The notes beneath the pieces are model-generated. The model searched no databases. It saw only the letters and a list, made by a program, of their open reading frames with translations, and was not told the DNA's origin. A stretch of DNA of 64,000 nucleotides from Methyloversatilis sp. (GTDB lineage Bacteria; Pseudomonadota; Gammaproteobacteria; Burkholderiales; Rhodocyclaceae). The stretch spans positions 62,001 to 126,000 of the forward strand of contig JAGNYW010000001.1 in assembly GCA_017984755.1 (NCBI GenBank), in the 5' to 3' direction. The stretch's first letter is position 1. Each line of letters opens with the position of its first letter. Both the position numbers and the translations under genes were made by a program. Positions 1 through 8,507 of this stretch are shown one piece after another.

Positions 1-471
1 CGGCCCTTCGTTCGTCTGCGCGCCACCGCACAGGCGAACGATCTGATGCCGATTTCGCAGCGCGACATGAGCGAACTGACCGGTGCGAAAGTCGCCTGGC
101 AGCGCCTGCTCGCGGCCGCTGATCTGAAGCTGGACGATCTCGACTGCGTGGAGGTGCACGATTGCTTCACCACCGCGGAATTGATGATGTACGAAGCAAT
201 CGGCCTGACACCACCGGGTGGCGGACATCGTGCGCTGGAAGAAGGCTGGGTCTATGCCGGCGGTCGCCTGCCGGTCAACCTGTCGGGCGGCCTCAAGACC
301 AAGGGGCACCCGATCGGCGCCACGGGTGTGTCGATGCACGTGATCAGTGCCTGGCAGCTGCTCGGACGTTTCCGCGCGGATGTCTTGCCGGATGCGCGCT
401 TCGCCGGCATCCTGAACATGGGCGGCGCCAGCGTCGCCAACTACGGTTCCATCCTCGAACGCGTCCAGTAA
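1..471 (+). CDS. Thiolase family protein (SCP2/acetyl-CoA acetyltransferase type), C-terminal part
   Basis: The reading frame is open from base 1, so the N-terminus lies outside the window; about 156 residues are visible. The stretch EVHDCFT followed by NLSGGLKTKGHPIGATG is the C-terminal thiolase signature; the His of GHPIGATG is a catalytic residue of the family. The sequence resembles the SCP2-like/degradative thiolases that cleave or form 3-oxoacyl-CoA. The next gene, 18 bases downstream on the same strand, is an acyl-CoA ligase, so the pair probably belongs to an operon for activation and thiolytic breakdown of an organic acid. The substrate cannot be told from the sequence. Confidence 0.9.
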   Translation, partial: RPFVRLRATAQANDLMPISQRDMSELTGAKVAWQRLLAAADLKLDDLDCVEVHDCFTTAELMMYEAIGLTPPGGGHRALEEGWVYAGGRLPVNLSGGLKTKGHPIGATGVSMHVISAWQLLGRFRADVLPDARFAGILNMGGASVANYGSILERVQ

Positions 472-489
472 ATCACAAGGAGAGCGCGC

Positions 490-2025
490 ATGAACATTGC
501 ACTTTGGCTGCAACGCACCGCCCAGCAGTATCCCGATCGTCCCGCCATCGCGCATGGTCGCGAAGTGCTGTGGGATTACCGCGGTTTCGCCGCGAGCGCC
601 GCGCGCTGCGCGACCTGGCTGCGCGCGCGCGGCCTGCAGCCGGGCGATCGTGTCGCGCTCTTCATGTACAACACACCGGATTACCTGCCGCTGATGTGGG
701 GCGCCTGGTGGGCCGGCGTGGCGGTTGTGCCGATCAACGCCAAGCTGCATCCGAAGGAGGCAGCCTTCATCTGCACCCACAGCGGCTCGAAGCTGGTGTG
801 CTGCGGCGAGGATGTGCGTGAAGATCTGCAAGCCGTGCTGCGCGAAGCGGGCAACGATGTGCCGGTGCTGTCCGATTTCGGTTTCCTGCGCGATGCATCC
901 ATCGCGCCGTCGGCCATCGAGCCGCGCACCGACACCGATCCGGTGTGGCTGTTCTACACCAGCGGCACGACCGGCCGGCCCAAGGGCGTGAACCTGTCGC
1001 TGCGCCAGCTGCGCTGGACCTGCATGGGCTATCTGTCCAGCGTGCAGGCGCTGGCACCGGGCGACGTGGCGCTGCATCCGGCGCCGATGTCGCATGGCGG
1101 CGGCCTGTTCCACCTGCCCTACGTCATGCAGGCCGGCATCAATGTGGTGCCCGAATCGGGCGGCTTCGACGCGCAGGAATGCTTCGACCTCGCCGCCCAC
1201 TGGACGGAAGCGTCCTTCTTCGCCGCGCCGACCATGGTGCGCCGCCTGATCGACGTGGTGAAGAAGACCGGCCAGCGTCCGACCGGCCTGGCCACCATCT
1301 GCTACGGCGGCGGCCCGATGTATCTGGCCGACCTCGAAGAGGCACTGGAACTGATCGGCCCGCACTTCGCGCAGATCTACGGTCAGGGCGAGTGCCCGAT
1401 GATGATCACCGTGATGCCGCGCGCACTGGTCAACGACCCGACGCAGCCGCGCTACCGCGAGCGCCTGGCCTCCGTCGGCTTCGCGCAGTCCATGGTCGAA
1501 GTGGCGGTGGTCGATGCGCAGGGTAAGGACGTGCCGACCGGCGAAACCGGCGAAATCCGCGTGCGCGGCGAAGCGGTCATGAACGGCTACTGGGAGAACC
1601 CGGAAGCGACCGCCGCCTCCATCGTCGACGGCTGGCTGTACACCGGCGACGTCGGCCGGCTCGACGAAGACGGCTTCCTGACGCTGCTCGACCGCAGCAA
1701 GGACCTGATCATCAGTGGCGGCAGCAACATCTATCCGCGCGAAGTCGAAGAAGCGCTGCTGACCCACGAATCGGTGGCCGAAGTGGCGGTGATCGGTCGC
1801 CCCGACCCGGAATGGGGTGAGGTGGTGATTGCCTTCGTCGTCACCCGCCAGCCGATGACCCCGGCCGAACTGGACGCGCACTGCCTGACCGAGATCGCGC
1901 GCTTCAAGCGTCCCAAGCACTATTGCTTCGTCGATGAACTGCCGAAGAACAACTATGGCAAGGTGCTGAAAACGGCGCTGCGGGACATCGATGCCAAGGC
2001 GGGCGCAACGAGCGAGGCAAAATAA
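490..2025 (+). CDS. Acyl-CoA synthetase (AMP-forming, class I adenylate-forming enzyme)
   Basis: 511 residues, the usual length for this family. It should activate a carboxylic acid to acyl-AMP and then acyl-CoA in the cytoplasm. The ATP-binding P-loop-like motif YTSGTTGRPKG starts near residue 156. The motif YGQGECPM and the hinge region around LYTGDVGRLDEDGFL follow, and the C-terminal NNYGKVLK carries the catalytic lysine. Start ATG is preceded by AAGGAGAG at good spacing. It follows the thiolase gene on the same strand. Chain length or aromatic preference is not readable; annotated homologues are often called long-chain-fatty-acid or benzoate-type ligases. Confidence 0.92.
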   Translation: MNIALWLQRTAQQYPDRPAIAHGREVLWDYRGFAASAARCATWLRARGLQPGDRVALFMYNTPDYLPLMWGAWWAGVAVVPINAKLHPKEAAFICTHSGSKLVCCGEDVREDLQAVLREAGNDVPVLSDFGFLRDASIAPSAIEPRTDTDPVWLFYTSGTTGRPKGVNLSLRQLRWTCMGYLSSVQALAPGDVALHPAPMSHGGGLFHLPYVMQAGINVVPESGGFDAQECFDLAAHWTEASFFAAPTMVRRLIDVVKKTGQRPTGLATICYGGGPMYLADLEEALELIGPHFAQIYGQGECPMMITVMPRALVNDPTQPRYRERLASVGFAQSMVEVAVVDAQGKDVPTGETGEIRVRGEAVMNGYWENPEATAASIVDGWLYTGDVGRLDEDGFLTLLDRSKDLIISGGSNIYPREVEEALLTHESVAEVAVIGRPDPEWGEVVIAFVVTRQPMTPAELDAHCLTEIARFKRPKHYCFVDELPKNNYGKVLKTALRDIDAKAGATSEAK

Positions 2026-2045
2026 CCGGCCTGACAGCCACGCTA

Positions 2046-2090
2046 CCCTCCCACCTTCCGATCGTCGCTGCGCTGACCGGAAGGGGAGGG
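2046..2090 (+). terminator. Hairpin between convergent genes
   Basis: Left arm CCCTCCCACCTTCC (2046-2059) and right arm GGAAGGGGAGGG (2079-2090) pair almost fully, with a two-base bulge and a 19-base loop. It lies 20 bases after the ligase stop and before the end of the convergent transglycosylase gene. There is no T-run, so it may be a weak or Rho-assisted terminator. Confidence 0.45.
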
Positions 2091-2186
2091 GCCGCAACAG
2101 GCAAGACAGGCAGGAAGCACGCGACAACCCGATCAGCCACGGTTGATCGCCACCGGGTTGCGTGTGCGGTGCCGCTGGCCGTTTCT

Positions 2187-2789
2187 TCAGCGGAGCGTGT
2201 TGTAACGCCCGAGTACGCGCGGCACGTAGCGCAGTGTTTCGGCAAATGGCGGAATCCGGCGTCCATGCCGTTCAACGGCGCCTTCGCCGGCGTTGTAGGC
2301 GGCCAGCACGAGATCGAGCCGGTTGTCGAAACGAAGCAGCAGGTCGCGCAGGTACAGCGCGCCACCCAGCACGTTCTGGTCCGGATCGAAGCGGTTGGTC
2401 ACGCCGTAACGGCGTGCCGTATCAGGCATCAGCTGCATCAGTCCCGCAGCACCCTTGGGCGACACGGCACGCGGGTTGTAGGCGGATTCGACTCCGATCA
2501 CCGCATTCAGCAGGCTTGCGTCGACACCTGTCGTCCGCGCCACGCGCGCAATGCGCTGCTGGTGCGCGGCTGCCTTTACGGGCAGGACAGGGCTTTCGCT
2601 GGTCGCTGCGACATCGCCGGATGATGAACCGATCAGCCGTGTGTAGCCGTCGCCGACCGGTGCATCGGTCAGATGCAGCGTGCCGTCGTCGCTTTCCATC
2701 GCATAGATGTCGGCCTGCGCCGGCGCCATGGCAAAGATGGCAAGCAGCAGGGCGCCAAGGCGCGCGGACGACTCAGTGGAGCGATTCAT
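2187..2789 (-). CDS. Secreted lytic transglycosylase, SLT family with DUF4124-like N-terminus
   Basis: 200 residues from the chosen start. The ATG at 2789 gives MNRST followed by a hydrophobic segment ending APAQA, a signal peptide; a longer frame from 2834 would place 15 extra residues before it and is less likely. Residues 27-55 resemble a DUF4124 segment (DIYAMESDDGTLHLTDAP). Residues about 75-195 are an SLT fold: VIGVESAYNPRAVSPKGAAG with catalytic Glu101, then GLMQLMPDTA and AAYNAGEGAV. It would cleave peptidoglycan in the periplasm. It is divergent from the type II secretion operon; peptidoglycan trimming near a secretin locus is plausible but the link is only by position. Confidence 0.9.
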   Translation of the reverse strand: MNRSTESSARLGALLLAIFAMAPAQADIYAMESDDGTLHLTDAPVGDGYTRLIGSSSGDVAATSESPVLPVKAAAHQQRIARVARTTGVDASLLNAVIGVESAYNPRAVSPKGAAGLMQLMPDTARRYGVTNRFDPDQNVLGGALYLRDLLLRFDNRLDLVLAAYNAGEGAVERHGRRIPPFAETLRYVPRVLGRYNTLR

Positions 2790-2876
2790 CTGCCGGAAAC
2801 ATCGGGTCGGTAAGGTGTCGATCATTGCAATCATGCTGCTGCAAGATTGCGTTCATGTTGCGCTGCCCGCAAACGC

Positions 2877-2906
2877 TTGCCGCTGCATGCGTGGCACGAC
2901 TAGACT
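2877..2906 (+). promoter_or_regulatory. Candidate sigma-70 promoter for the gsp operon
   Basis: TTGCCG (2877-2882) and TAGACT (2901-2906) are separated by 18 bases, 32 bases before the gspG start. This is a motif match only. Confidence 0.4.
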
Positions 2907-2938
2907 TGGCCAATGATGACACGTAACAAAGCGTCGCG

Positions 2939-3373
2939 ATGACACATCCCGCATCCCTCTCGAGCCGCACTGCCCAGCGCGGCTTCACCCTGCTGGAACT
3001 GCTCGTGGTCATGGTCATCATCGGCCTGCTTGCCGGTTATGTGGGCCCGCGCTACTTCAGCCAGATCGGCAAATCGGAAGTGAAGGCTGCCCGCGCACAG
3101 ATCGATGCGCTCGAAAAGGCGCTCGATCAGTTCCGTCTCGACAACGGTCGCTATCCGACGACGGAAGAGGGACTCAAGTCGCTGGTCGAACGCCCGTCGA
3201 CGGCGTCCAAGTGGGGTGGCCCGTATCTGAAGAAAGCCGTACCGGCCGACCCGTGGGATCGCGCATACATATACCGCGCACCGGGCGAGCACGGCGAATA
3301 CGATCTGAGTTCGCTCGGCAAGGACGGACAGCCGGGCGGTACCGAAGAAGCCGCCGACATTACGAACTGGTGA
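2939..3373 (+). CDS. gspG: Type II secretion major pseudopilin GspG
   Basis: 144 residues. A short leader ends R14-G15, followed by F16-T-L-L-E20, the prepilin peptidase site with Glu at mature position 5, and a hydrophobic helix LLVVMVIIGLLAGYVGPRYF. The C-terminal part (NGRYPTTEEGLKSLVERP, then WGGPYLKK and DPWDRAYIYRAPG) is the GspG globular domain. It polymerises into the periplasmic pseudopilus that pushes cargo through the secretin. First gene of the operon, one base apart from gspF. No GspH, I, J or K minor pseudopilin gene follows here. Confidence 0.96.
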   Translation: MTHPASLSSRTAQRGFTLLELLVVMVIIGLLAGYVGPRYFSQIGKSEVKAARAQIDALEKALDQFRLDNGRYPTTEEGLKSLVERPSTASKWGGPYLKKAVPADPWDRAYIYRAPGEHGEYDLSSLGKDGQPGGTEEAADITNW

Positions 3374-3374
3374 C

Positions 3375-4553
3375 ATGCTTTTTCGCGTAAGGGCTCTCGA
3401 CGTCACCCAGCGCATTACCCAGCTGCAGATCGAAGCATCTGACGAAGCGGCTGCGCGTGCCCAGGTCCAGGCTGACGGGCTGGTCGTGCTGTCGGCCGCG
3501 CGTGCGCGCACGCTGTCGCTGACCACGCAGCGCTTCCCGGTTCTGCTGTTCTGTCAGGAGCTTCTGGCTCTGCTGCGAGCAGGCCTGTCGCTGGTCGAGG
3601 GGCTGGAGGTGATGGCCGAGAAGGAAGGTCGCTCGCTGTCGCGTACCGTGCTGACCTCGCTCATCGATGCGCTGCGTCAGGGCAAGACGCTGTCTATGGC
3701 GATGGCCGCCCAGACTTCGATCTTTCCCGACCTGCTGGTGGCGATGATCCGTGCGTCGGAACGCACCAGCGATCTCGACCAGGCGCTCGAACGCTTCGTT
3801 GCCTACAGCGAACAGCTGGACAGCGTGCGCGGCAAGCTGGTCGCGGCGGCGACCTATCCGGTCATCCTGCTGGTAGTCGGATTGCTGGTCGTCATGTTCC
3901 TGCTGGCTTTCGTCGTGCCGCAGTTTTCCAAGGTGTACGAGGACATTTCGACCGAGCTGCCGCTGGCGTCGCAGTGGTTGCTGGCCTGGGGGCATTTCGT
4001 CAAGGCGAACTCAGGCCTGCTCGGCATCGCCGTGCTGGCTTTCGTCGTGCTTGCAGCATGGACGCTGCGCCGGCCTGCATTCCGTCAGGGCATGATGGCG
4101 CAGCTCGAACGTCTGCCGGGCATCGGCAGCCGCATGCGGGTGTTCCGCCTGGCGCGTTTCTTCCGCACTGTCGGCATGCTTTTGCGAGGCGGCATTCCGG
4201 TCGTGCAGTCGCTCGAACTGGTGCGCGAGCTGCTGCCGCTGCCGATGCAGCAGAGCCTGTCGCATGCACTGCTGTCGATCCGTGAAGGCCGTTCCGCCTC
4301 CGATGCGTTCACGGAAGTCGGTCTCAGCACTGCCGTGGCGTCGCGCATGCTGCGCGTGGGCGAACGGGCTGGCAATCTGGGCGACATGATGGAGCGCATC
4401 GCCGCCTTTCACGATGAGGAAATGACGCGCTGGCTCGATCGCGCGACCCGTCTTTTCGGCCCGCTGCTGATGCTGGGCATCGGTCTGGCAATCGGCGGCG
4501 TAGTGGTGTTGATGTACATGCCCATCTTCCAGCTTGCGGAAAGCCTGCAGTGA
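3375..4553 (+). CDS. gspF: Type II secretion inner-membrane platform protein GspF
   Basis: 392 residues with two T2SSF repeats, each followed by long hydrophobic segments (VILLVVGLLVVMFLLAFVVP and a C-terminal LMLGIGLAIGGVVVLMYMPI). It sits in the inner membrane and couples the GspE ATPase to pseudopilus assembly. Motifs FCQELLALLRAGLSLVEGLE and FFRTVGMLLRGGIPVVQSLE mark the two repeats. It overlaps gspE by four bases (ATGA type), so translation is coupled. Confidence 0.95.
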   Translation: MLFRVRALDVTQRITQLQIEASDEAAARAQVQADGLVVLSAARARTLSLTTQRFPVLLFCQELLALLRAGLSLVEGLEVMAEKEGRSLSRTVLTSLIDALRQGKTLSMAMAAQTSIFPDLLVAMIRASERTSDLDQALERFVAYSEQLDSVRGKLVAAATYPVILLVVGLLVVMFLLAFVVPQFSKVYEDISTELPLASQWLLAWGHFVKANSGLLGIAVLAFVVLAAWTLRRPAFRQGMMAQLERLPGIGSRMRVFRLARFFRTVGMLLRGGIPVVQSLELVRELLPLPMQQSLSHALLSIREGRSASDAFTEVGLSTAVASRMLRVGERAGNLGDMMERIAAFHDEEMTRWLDRATRLFGPLLMLGIGLAIGGVVVLMYMPIFQLAESLQ

Positions 4554-6226
4554 ACATGCCCGCGCACCCCGTCGCGCAGTCGTCCCTGTCGGCCGATCTG
4601 ATCGGCCGCGCGCGCGCGCGTGCTGGTCGCGGTTCGGTGCTGCAGGCACTGATCGACCTGTCGGGCGCGACACCGGAAGAGCTTTGCGCGCGCGTCGCCG
4701 CGCAGCTTGGTCTGGTCGCGATGGGCAGCGCCGAGCTCAACGGACTTTCTCTTTCGCTCGAACGCATCCGCTTTTCCGAAGCGCTGGCGCGCGCCGTGGT
4801 GGTGGCGCGGGACGCCGCCGGACATTGCATCGCCGTGGTGGCCGACCCTTACGACGCAGCGCTGCAGGACTGGCTGGCTGCCGTGCTGCCGGAAAGCTTC
4901 GAACTGCGCATCGCCACGCGCGACGACATCACGGCCGCGCTGGCGCGTTATGAAGAAAGCCAGCGCGCGTCGACCGGTCTGCTCGACGAGAACGACCGCG
5001 TCAGTGCCAGTTCGGCCGAAGTGCTGTCGCTGGCGCGCATCGCCGACGATGCCAGCCCGGTGGTGCGCGTGGTCAATTCCACGCTGTACGACGCGCTGAA
5101 GCAGGCCGCGTCGGACATCCACCTCGAATCGGTGCCGGCCGGCATGCAGGTGAAGTACCGCATCGACGGCGTCATGGTGCGGGTCGGGCAGGTCGCCGGC
5201 GCCGACGTTGCCGAACAGGTGATTTCGCGCATCAAGGTACTGGCCGAACTCGACATCGCGGAACGACGCGTGCCGCAGGACGGGCGTTTCAAGGTCGCCT
5301 ACGCTGGCCGTGACATCGATCTGCGCGTGTCCATCATGCCCAGCGTGCACGGTGAGGATGCGGTGCTGCGTGTGCTCGACAAGGATCACCTGACGCAGGA
5401 ACTGCAGGCACTGTCGCTGGAAAGTCTGGGCTTCGACGACATCGCGCGCGCCGCCATGCGCAAGCTGGCGGCCGAACCGTACGGCATGCTGCTGGTGACC
5501 GGCCCGACCGGTTCCGGCAAGACGACGTCCCTGTACGCGACGATCGGCGAAATCAACCACGGTCTCGACAAGATCATCACCATCGAAGACCCCGTCGAGT
5601 ACCAGCTGCCGGGCGTGCTGCAGATTCCGGTGAACGAGAAGAAGGGCCTTACCTTCGCGCGCGGTCTGCGCTCGGTGCTGCGCCATGACCCGGACAAGAT
5701 CATGGTGGGCGAGATCCGCGACGGCGAAACCGCCGAGATCGCGGTGCAGGCGGCGCTGACCGGTCACCTGGTGCTGACCACGGTGCACGCCAACAACGTG
5801 TTCGACGTGATCGGCCGCTTCCTGCATATGGGCGTCGACCCGTACAACCTGGTGTCGGCGCTGAACGGCATCGTCGCGCAGCGTCTGCTGCGGCTGAACT
5901 GCCGGTTCTGCTCGGTCGCCCGGCAGCCGGACGCCGCAGTGCTGGCCGAATCCGGTCTGGTGGATGCCATCGGCTACGACTTCCGCGCCGGTAGCGGCTG
6001 CGGTCACTGTCGCGGTACCGGGTACAAGGGACGGCGTGCCATTGCCGAACTGCTGGTGCTGGACGATGAACTGCGTGAACTGATCGTCACCCGCGCACCG
6101 ATGCGACAACTGAAGGAAGCCGCGCGCGCGCGCGGCACGCGAACCCTGCGCGAAGCCGGTCTGGTCCTCGTGGCCAGCGGAGAAACAAGTCTTGCGGAAT
6201 TGAACCGTGTCACTTTTGTCGTCTGA
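4550..6226 (+). CDS. gspE: Type II secretion assembly ATPase GspE
   Basis: 558 residues. The N-terminal GspE/MshEN-type domain is followed by a RecA-like ATPase core: Walker A GPTGSGKTTS at residues 318-327, Walker B region around KIMVGEIRDGETA near residue 385, and a HisBox region (LTGHLVLTTVHANN). A tetracysteine zinc motif (NCRFC ... GCGHC) lies at about residues 450-490, typical of GspE/PilB. It hydrolyses ATP at the cytoplasmic face to drive pseudopilus extension. It overlaps both neighbours, gspF by 4 bases and the next gene by 20 bases. Confidence 0.96.
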   Translation: MNMPAHPVAQSSLSADLIGRARARAGRGSVLQALIDLSGATPEELCARVAAQLGLVAMGSAELNGLSLSLERIRFSEALARAVVVARDAAGHCIAVVADPYDAALQDWLAAVLPESFELRIATRDDITAALARYEESQRASTGLLDENDRVSASSAEVLSLARIADDASPVVRVVNSTLYDALKQAASDIHLESVPAGMQVKYRIDGVMVRVGQVAGADVAEQVISRIKVLAELDIAERRVPQDGRFKVAYAGRDIDLRVSIMPSVHGEDAVLRVLDKDHLTQELQALSLESLGFDDIARAAMRKLAAEPYGMLLVTGPTGSGKTTSLYATIGEINHGLDKIITIEDPVEYQLPGVLQIPVNEKKGLTFARGLRSVLRHDPDKIMVGEIRDGETAEIAVQAALTGHLVLTTVHANNVFDVIGRFLHMGVDPYNLVSALNGIVAQRLLRLNCRFCSVARQPDAAVLAESGLVDAIGYDFRAGSGCGHCRGTGYKGRRAIAELLVLDDELRELIVTRAPMRQLKEAARARGTRTLREAGLVLVASGETSLAELNRVTFVV

Positions 6227-6935
6227 TTCCCTGCAGCTGGACGTCGGTCCGCACGGGCTGTCGCTGTCGCACGGCGGCAAGGCGGCGCACGCTCCGGTGT
6301 ACGCCATGACGCAGCCGCTGGCGCCCGACGTGCTGGTGGCGGCGCTGGATGCGGTACCGCCCGCGGCCACGCCGCGTCGCACCCGCGTGACGGTCGGCGT
6401 CGACGACGCCTGGGTGCGCTGGCAGGTGATCGACATGCCGCCCGGCTTGTTCGCACCGGACGAAAGACATGCGCTGGTGCGTGCCCGCATGATGGAAGTG
6501 TTCGGCAGCATGGCGCAGGGCTGGTCATTCGCGTGGGATGCACAGCCCGCCGATCGCGTGCTCGCCTGTGCCATGGACGCCGCGCTGCCGCAGGCGCTGT
6601 CCGCGTGGTGCGCCGCGCGCGGGCTCGGGCTGGTCAGCGTGCAGCCGGCATGGCTGCGTGCGTATGCCGCCTTCCGCGGCGCCGCGCCGCTGGGCGGTTT
6701 TGCCCGACTCAGCCGTGGCTGGCTGTGCATGGGCCTGTGGTCGGGCGCACGCTGGCTGCACGTGCGCGGTGAAGTTTTGTCCGATCCGGCCGGTCTTGCC
6801 GATGTGCTCGAACGCCGTCTAAGCCTGTTCGACGGTGCACTCGAAGGCGGTCAGCTGTTTGTCCAGGGGGCGCCGGCCCTGTCCATATCCCTGCCGCGCG
6901 GCTGGCGCTGCATTGCAGGCGGAGCCGGCGCATGA
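6207..6935 (+). CDS. GspL/PilM-like cytoplasmic assembly protein
   Basis: 242 residues, no transmembrane helix. GTG start at 6207 lies inside the end of gspE (20-base overlap). I assign it by position and by the actin-like flavour of the N-terminus (LQLDVGPHGLSLS ... VTVGVDDAWVRWQVIDMP), which resembles the cytoplasmic part of GspL or a PilM-like protein. Sequence similarity is weak and not otherwise decisive. It would bind the ATPase and the next gene's product at the inner membrane. The membrane part of a GspL is supplied by the next gene, so the two together mimic a split GspL. Confidence 0.65.
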   Translation: MSLLSSDSLQLDVGPHGLSLSHGGKAAHAPVYAMTQPLAPDVLVAALDAVPPAATPRRTRVTVGVDDAWVRWQVIDMPPGLFAPDERHALVRARMMEVFGSMAQGWSFAWDAQPADRVLACAMDAALPQALSAWCAARGLGLVSVQPAWLRAYAAFRGAAPLGGFARLSRGWLCMGLWSGARWLHVRGEVLSDPAGLADVLERRLSLFDGALEGGQLFVQGAPALSISLPRGWRCIAGGAGA

Positions 6936-7483
6936 GCATGCTGCGTCAGGGGCGTCCGCCGTTACCCGAATTCGATTTCGTCGAGCGCCGCCGCGCACCC
7001 GGCTGGCTGGGCTGGCTGGCGCTTGCGCTCGGTTGCTCAGTCGCTGCGTGGGCTTTCGATCGCTGGCAGACGCTGGAAGCGGACGTCGAGGCGCTGCGGG
7101 ACGACAATCGCCGCGCGGCCCGCGTCGCCGAGCAGGCGCGCGTGCTGGCCCGACGCGAGCAGGACGATCCGGGTCTGCGCGCGCGCATCGACGTCGCGCG
7201 CAAGCTGTCGCAGCAGATGGCGCGTGACTGGCAGCCCTTGTTTGCGCAGCTCGAAGCGCGCGGCGAGGGTGTTGCCCTGCTGTCGGTCGAGCCCGACGCG
7301 GCACGCGGTGTGCTGCGCGTGACCGGGGAGGCGCGTGACCTGAATGCGCTGTTCGCGTATGCCGAATCCTTCGTCGATGCACAGGCCATAGGTGCGCCGC
7401 GCATCGAGGCGTTCGAGCTGAAACAGCGCGACGGAGTGCCGATGGTGGCATTTTCGCTGCGTCTGCAATGGGGCGGCGCATGA
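6932..7483 (+). CDS. PilN-like / GspL membrane-domain protein
   Basis: 183 residues. A cytoplasmic N-terminal tail (PLPEFDFVERRRAPGW) precedes one membrane helix (LGWLALALGCSVAAWAF), a coiled-coil stretch rich in Arg, Ala and Glu (about residues 50-95), and a ferredoxin-like periplasmic domain. This is the layout of PilN or of the C-terminal half of GspL. It overlaps both neighbours by four bases. Role is inferred from layout and position in the operon. Confidence 0.7.
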   Translation: MSMLRQGRPPLPEFDFVERRRAPGWLGWLALALGCSVAAWAFDRWQTLEADVEALRDDNRRAARVAEQARVLARREQDDPGLRARIDVARKLSQQMARDWQPLFAQLEARGEGVALLSVEPDAARGVLRVTGEARDLNALFAYAESFVDAQAIGAPRIEAFELKQRDGVPMVAFSLRLQWGGA

Positions 7484-8016
7484 ACACATTGCGCGCACGG
7501 CTGATGTACGCCCTGTCGCATGCCGGCTGGGCCGGCGCGCTCGGTGCCGCGCTGTGTGCCTTTGCGCTGGCGTTGCACCTGGGCGCTGCGGCGCCGCTGC
7601 AGGCCGAACTGGATATCTTGCAGGCCGAGCGGGTGGCGCTGGCCGAACGCCTGTCGCAAGGCGTGACCGTCGAGTCGCCGCGCGAGCAGGTCGAGCGTTT
7701 CGATGCCACGCTGGTGCCGCGTATGCGCGTGCCGGCGGTGCTGGCAGAACTGTCTCATGCAGCCGTGCGCAACGGACTCACGCTTGCCCGCGTCGAAAGC
7801 CGGGAGTCGCAAGCACCCGGCGCCGGTTATGGCCGACAGGAATACCTTTTTCCGCTGCGCGGTGGCTATCCGCAGCTGCGCGCCTGGCTGGCCGACATCC
7901 GGCGCGTATCGCCGGCCGTCGTGATCGAGGACGTCGTGCTGCGCCGCGAGGACATCGCGCGCAGCGGCGTGGATGCAAGTGTTCGCCTGTCCATCCTCGT
8001 CAGGGAGTCGCCATGA
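7480..8016 (+). CDS. PilO/GspM-like inner-membrane protein
   Basis: 178 residues from ATG 7480, which forms an ATGA overlap with the previous gene; an in-frame ATG 12 bases earlier is less well placed. One N-terminal membrane helix (ALGAALCAFALALHLGAA), then a coiled coil (LQAELDILQAERVALAERLSQ) and a small periplasmic domain that ends with VVIEDVVLRREDIARSGVDASVRLSILV, a PilO/GspM-like beta-rich end. It should dimerise with the preceding PilN-like protein. Confidence 0.7.
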   Translation: MNTLRARLMYALSHAGWAGALGAALCAFALALHLGAAAPLQAELDILQAERVALAERLSQGVTVESPREQVERFDATLVPRMRVPAVLAELSHAAVRNGLTLARVESRESQAPGAGYGRQEYLFPLRGGYPQLRAWLADIRRVSPAVVIEDVVLRREDIARSGVDASVRLSILVRESP

Positions 8017-8507
8017 ACCGCGGTCTCCTCATTGCTCTGGCTGCAACGCTGGCCGCGGTGTGGTACGCGTCCGGTCTGGATGAGGCGCCGGCGCCCGAAC
8101 TCGCATCACCCGCCGCCGACGCGCGTCGCACGGTACGCGCGGTGCAGCCCGCGCAAGCCGATGCGCCGGATATCCGGCGCGCACCGGAGCCGGTAATGGT
8201 TGCCGTGGACCGCGATCTCTTTGCCGCGCACAGTTTTCTGCCCCCACCTTCGCCGGACAAGGCGCTGCTTGCCGCAAAGCCGCCGCCGCCGATGGCGCCG
8301 CCGCTGCCGTTCCGCTATCAGGGGCGTCTGGTGGAAGCGGGTGGCACTACGGTTTTCCTCACTCAGGGTGACCGCATGCTGGTCGCGCGCGCCGGTGATC
8401 CTCTCGGCAATCAGTACCGTGTCGAGTCGGTGTCGGCGAGCGCGGTCACCTTCATCTTCGAGCCTCTCAAGCAGCGGCAGACCTTGACCATCGGAAGCGC
8501 CAAATGA
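8013..8507 (+). CDS. GspC/PilP-like periplasmic linker protein
   Basis: 164 residues from ATG 8013, overlapping the previous gene by four bases. A short N-terminal hydrophobic helix (LLIALAATLAAVWYASG) is followed by a proline/alanine-rich stretch and a compact domain with FRYQGRLVEAGGTTVFLTQGDR and a following RAGDPLGNQYRV. This resembles the homology region of GspC and PilP, which contact the secretin from the periplasm. It is next to the secretin gene, as expected for that role. Confidence 0.7.
   Translation: MNRGLLIALAATLAAVWYASGLDEAPAPELASPAADARRTVRAVQPAQADAPDIRRAPEPVMVAVDRDLFAAHSFLPPPSPDKALLAAKPPPPMAPPLPFRYQGRLVEAGGTTVFLTQGDRMLVARAGDPLGNQYRVESVSASAVTFIFEPLKQRQTLTIGSAK

Noticed and set aside
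4409..6730. Long minus-strand open frame opposite gspE/gspF
   Set aside because: No domain or signal recognised, Arg/His-rich composition of an antisense frame in GC-rich DNA, and the plus strand has clear GspF and GspE.
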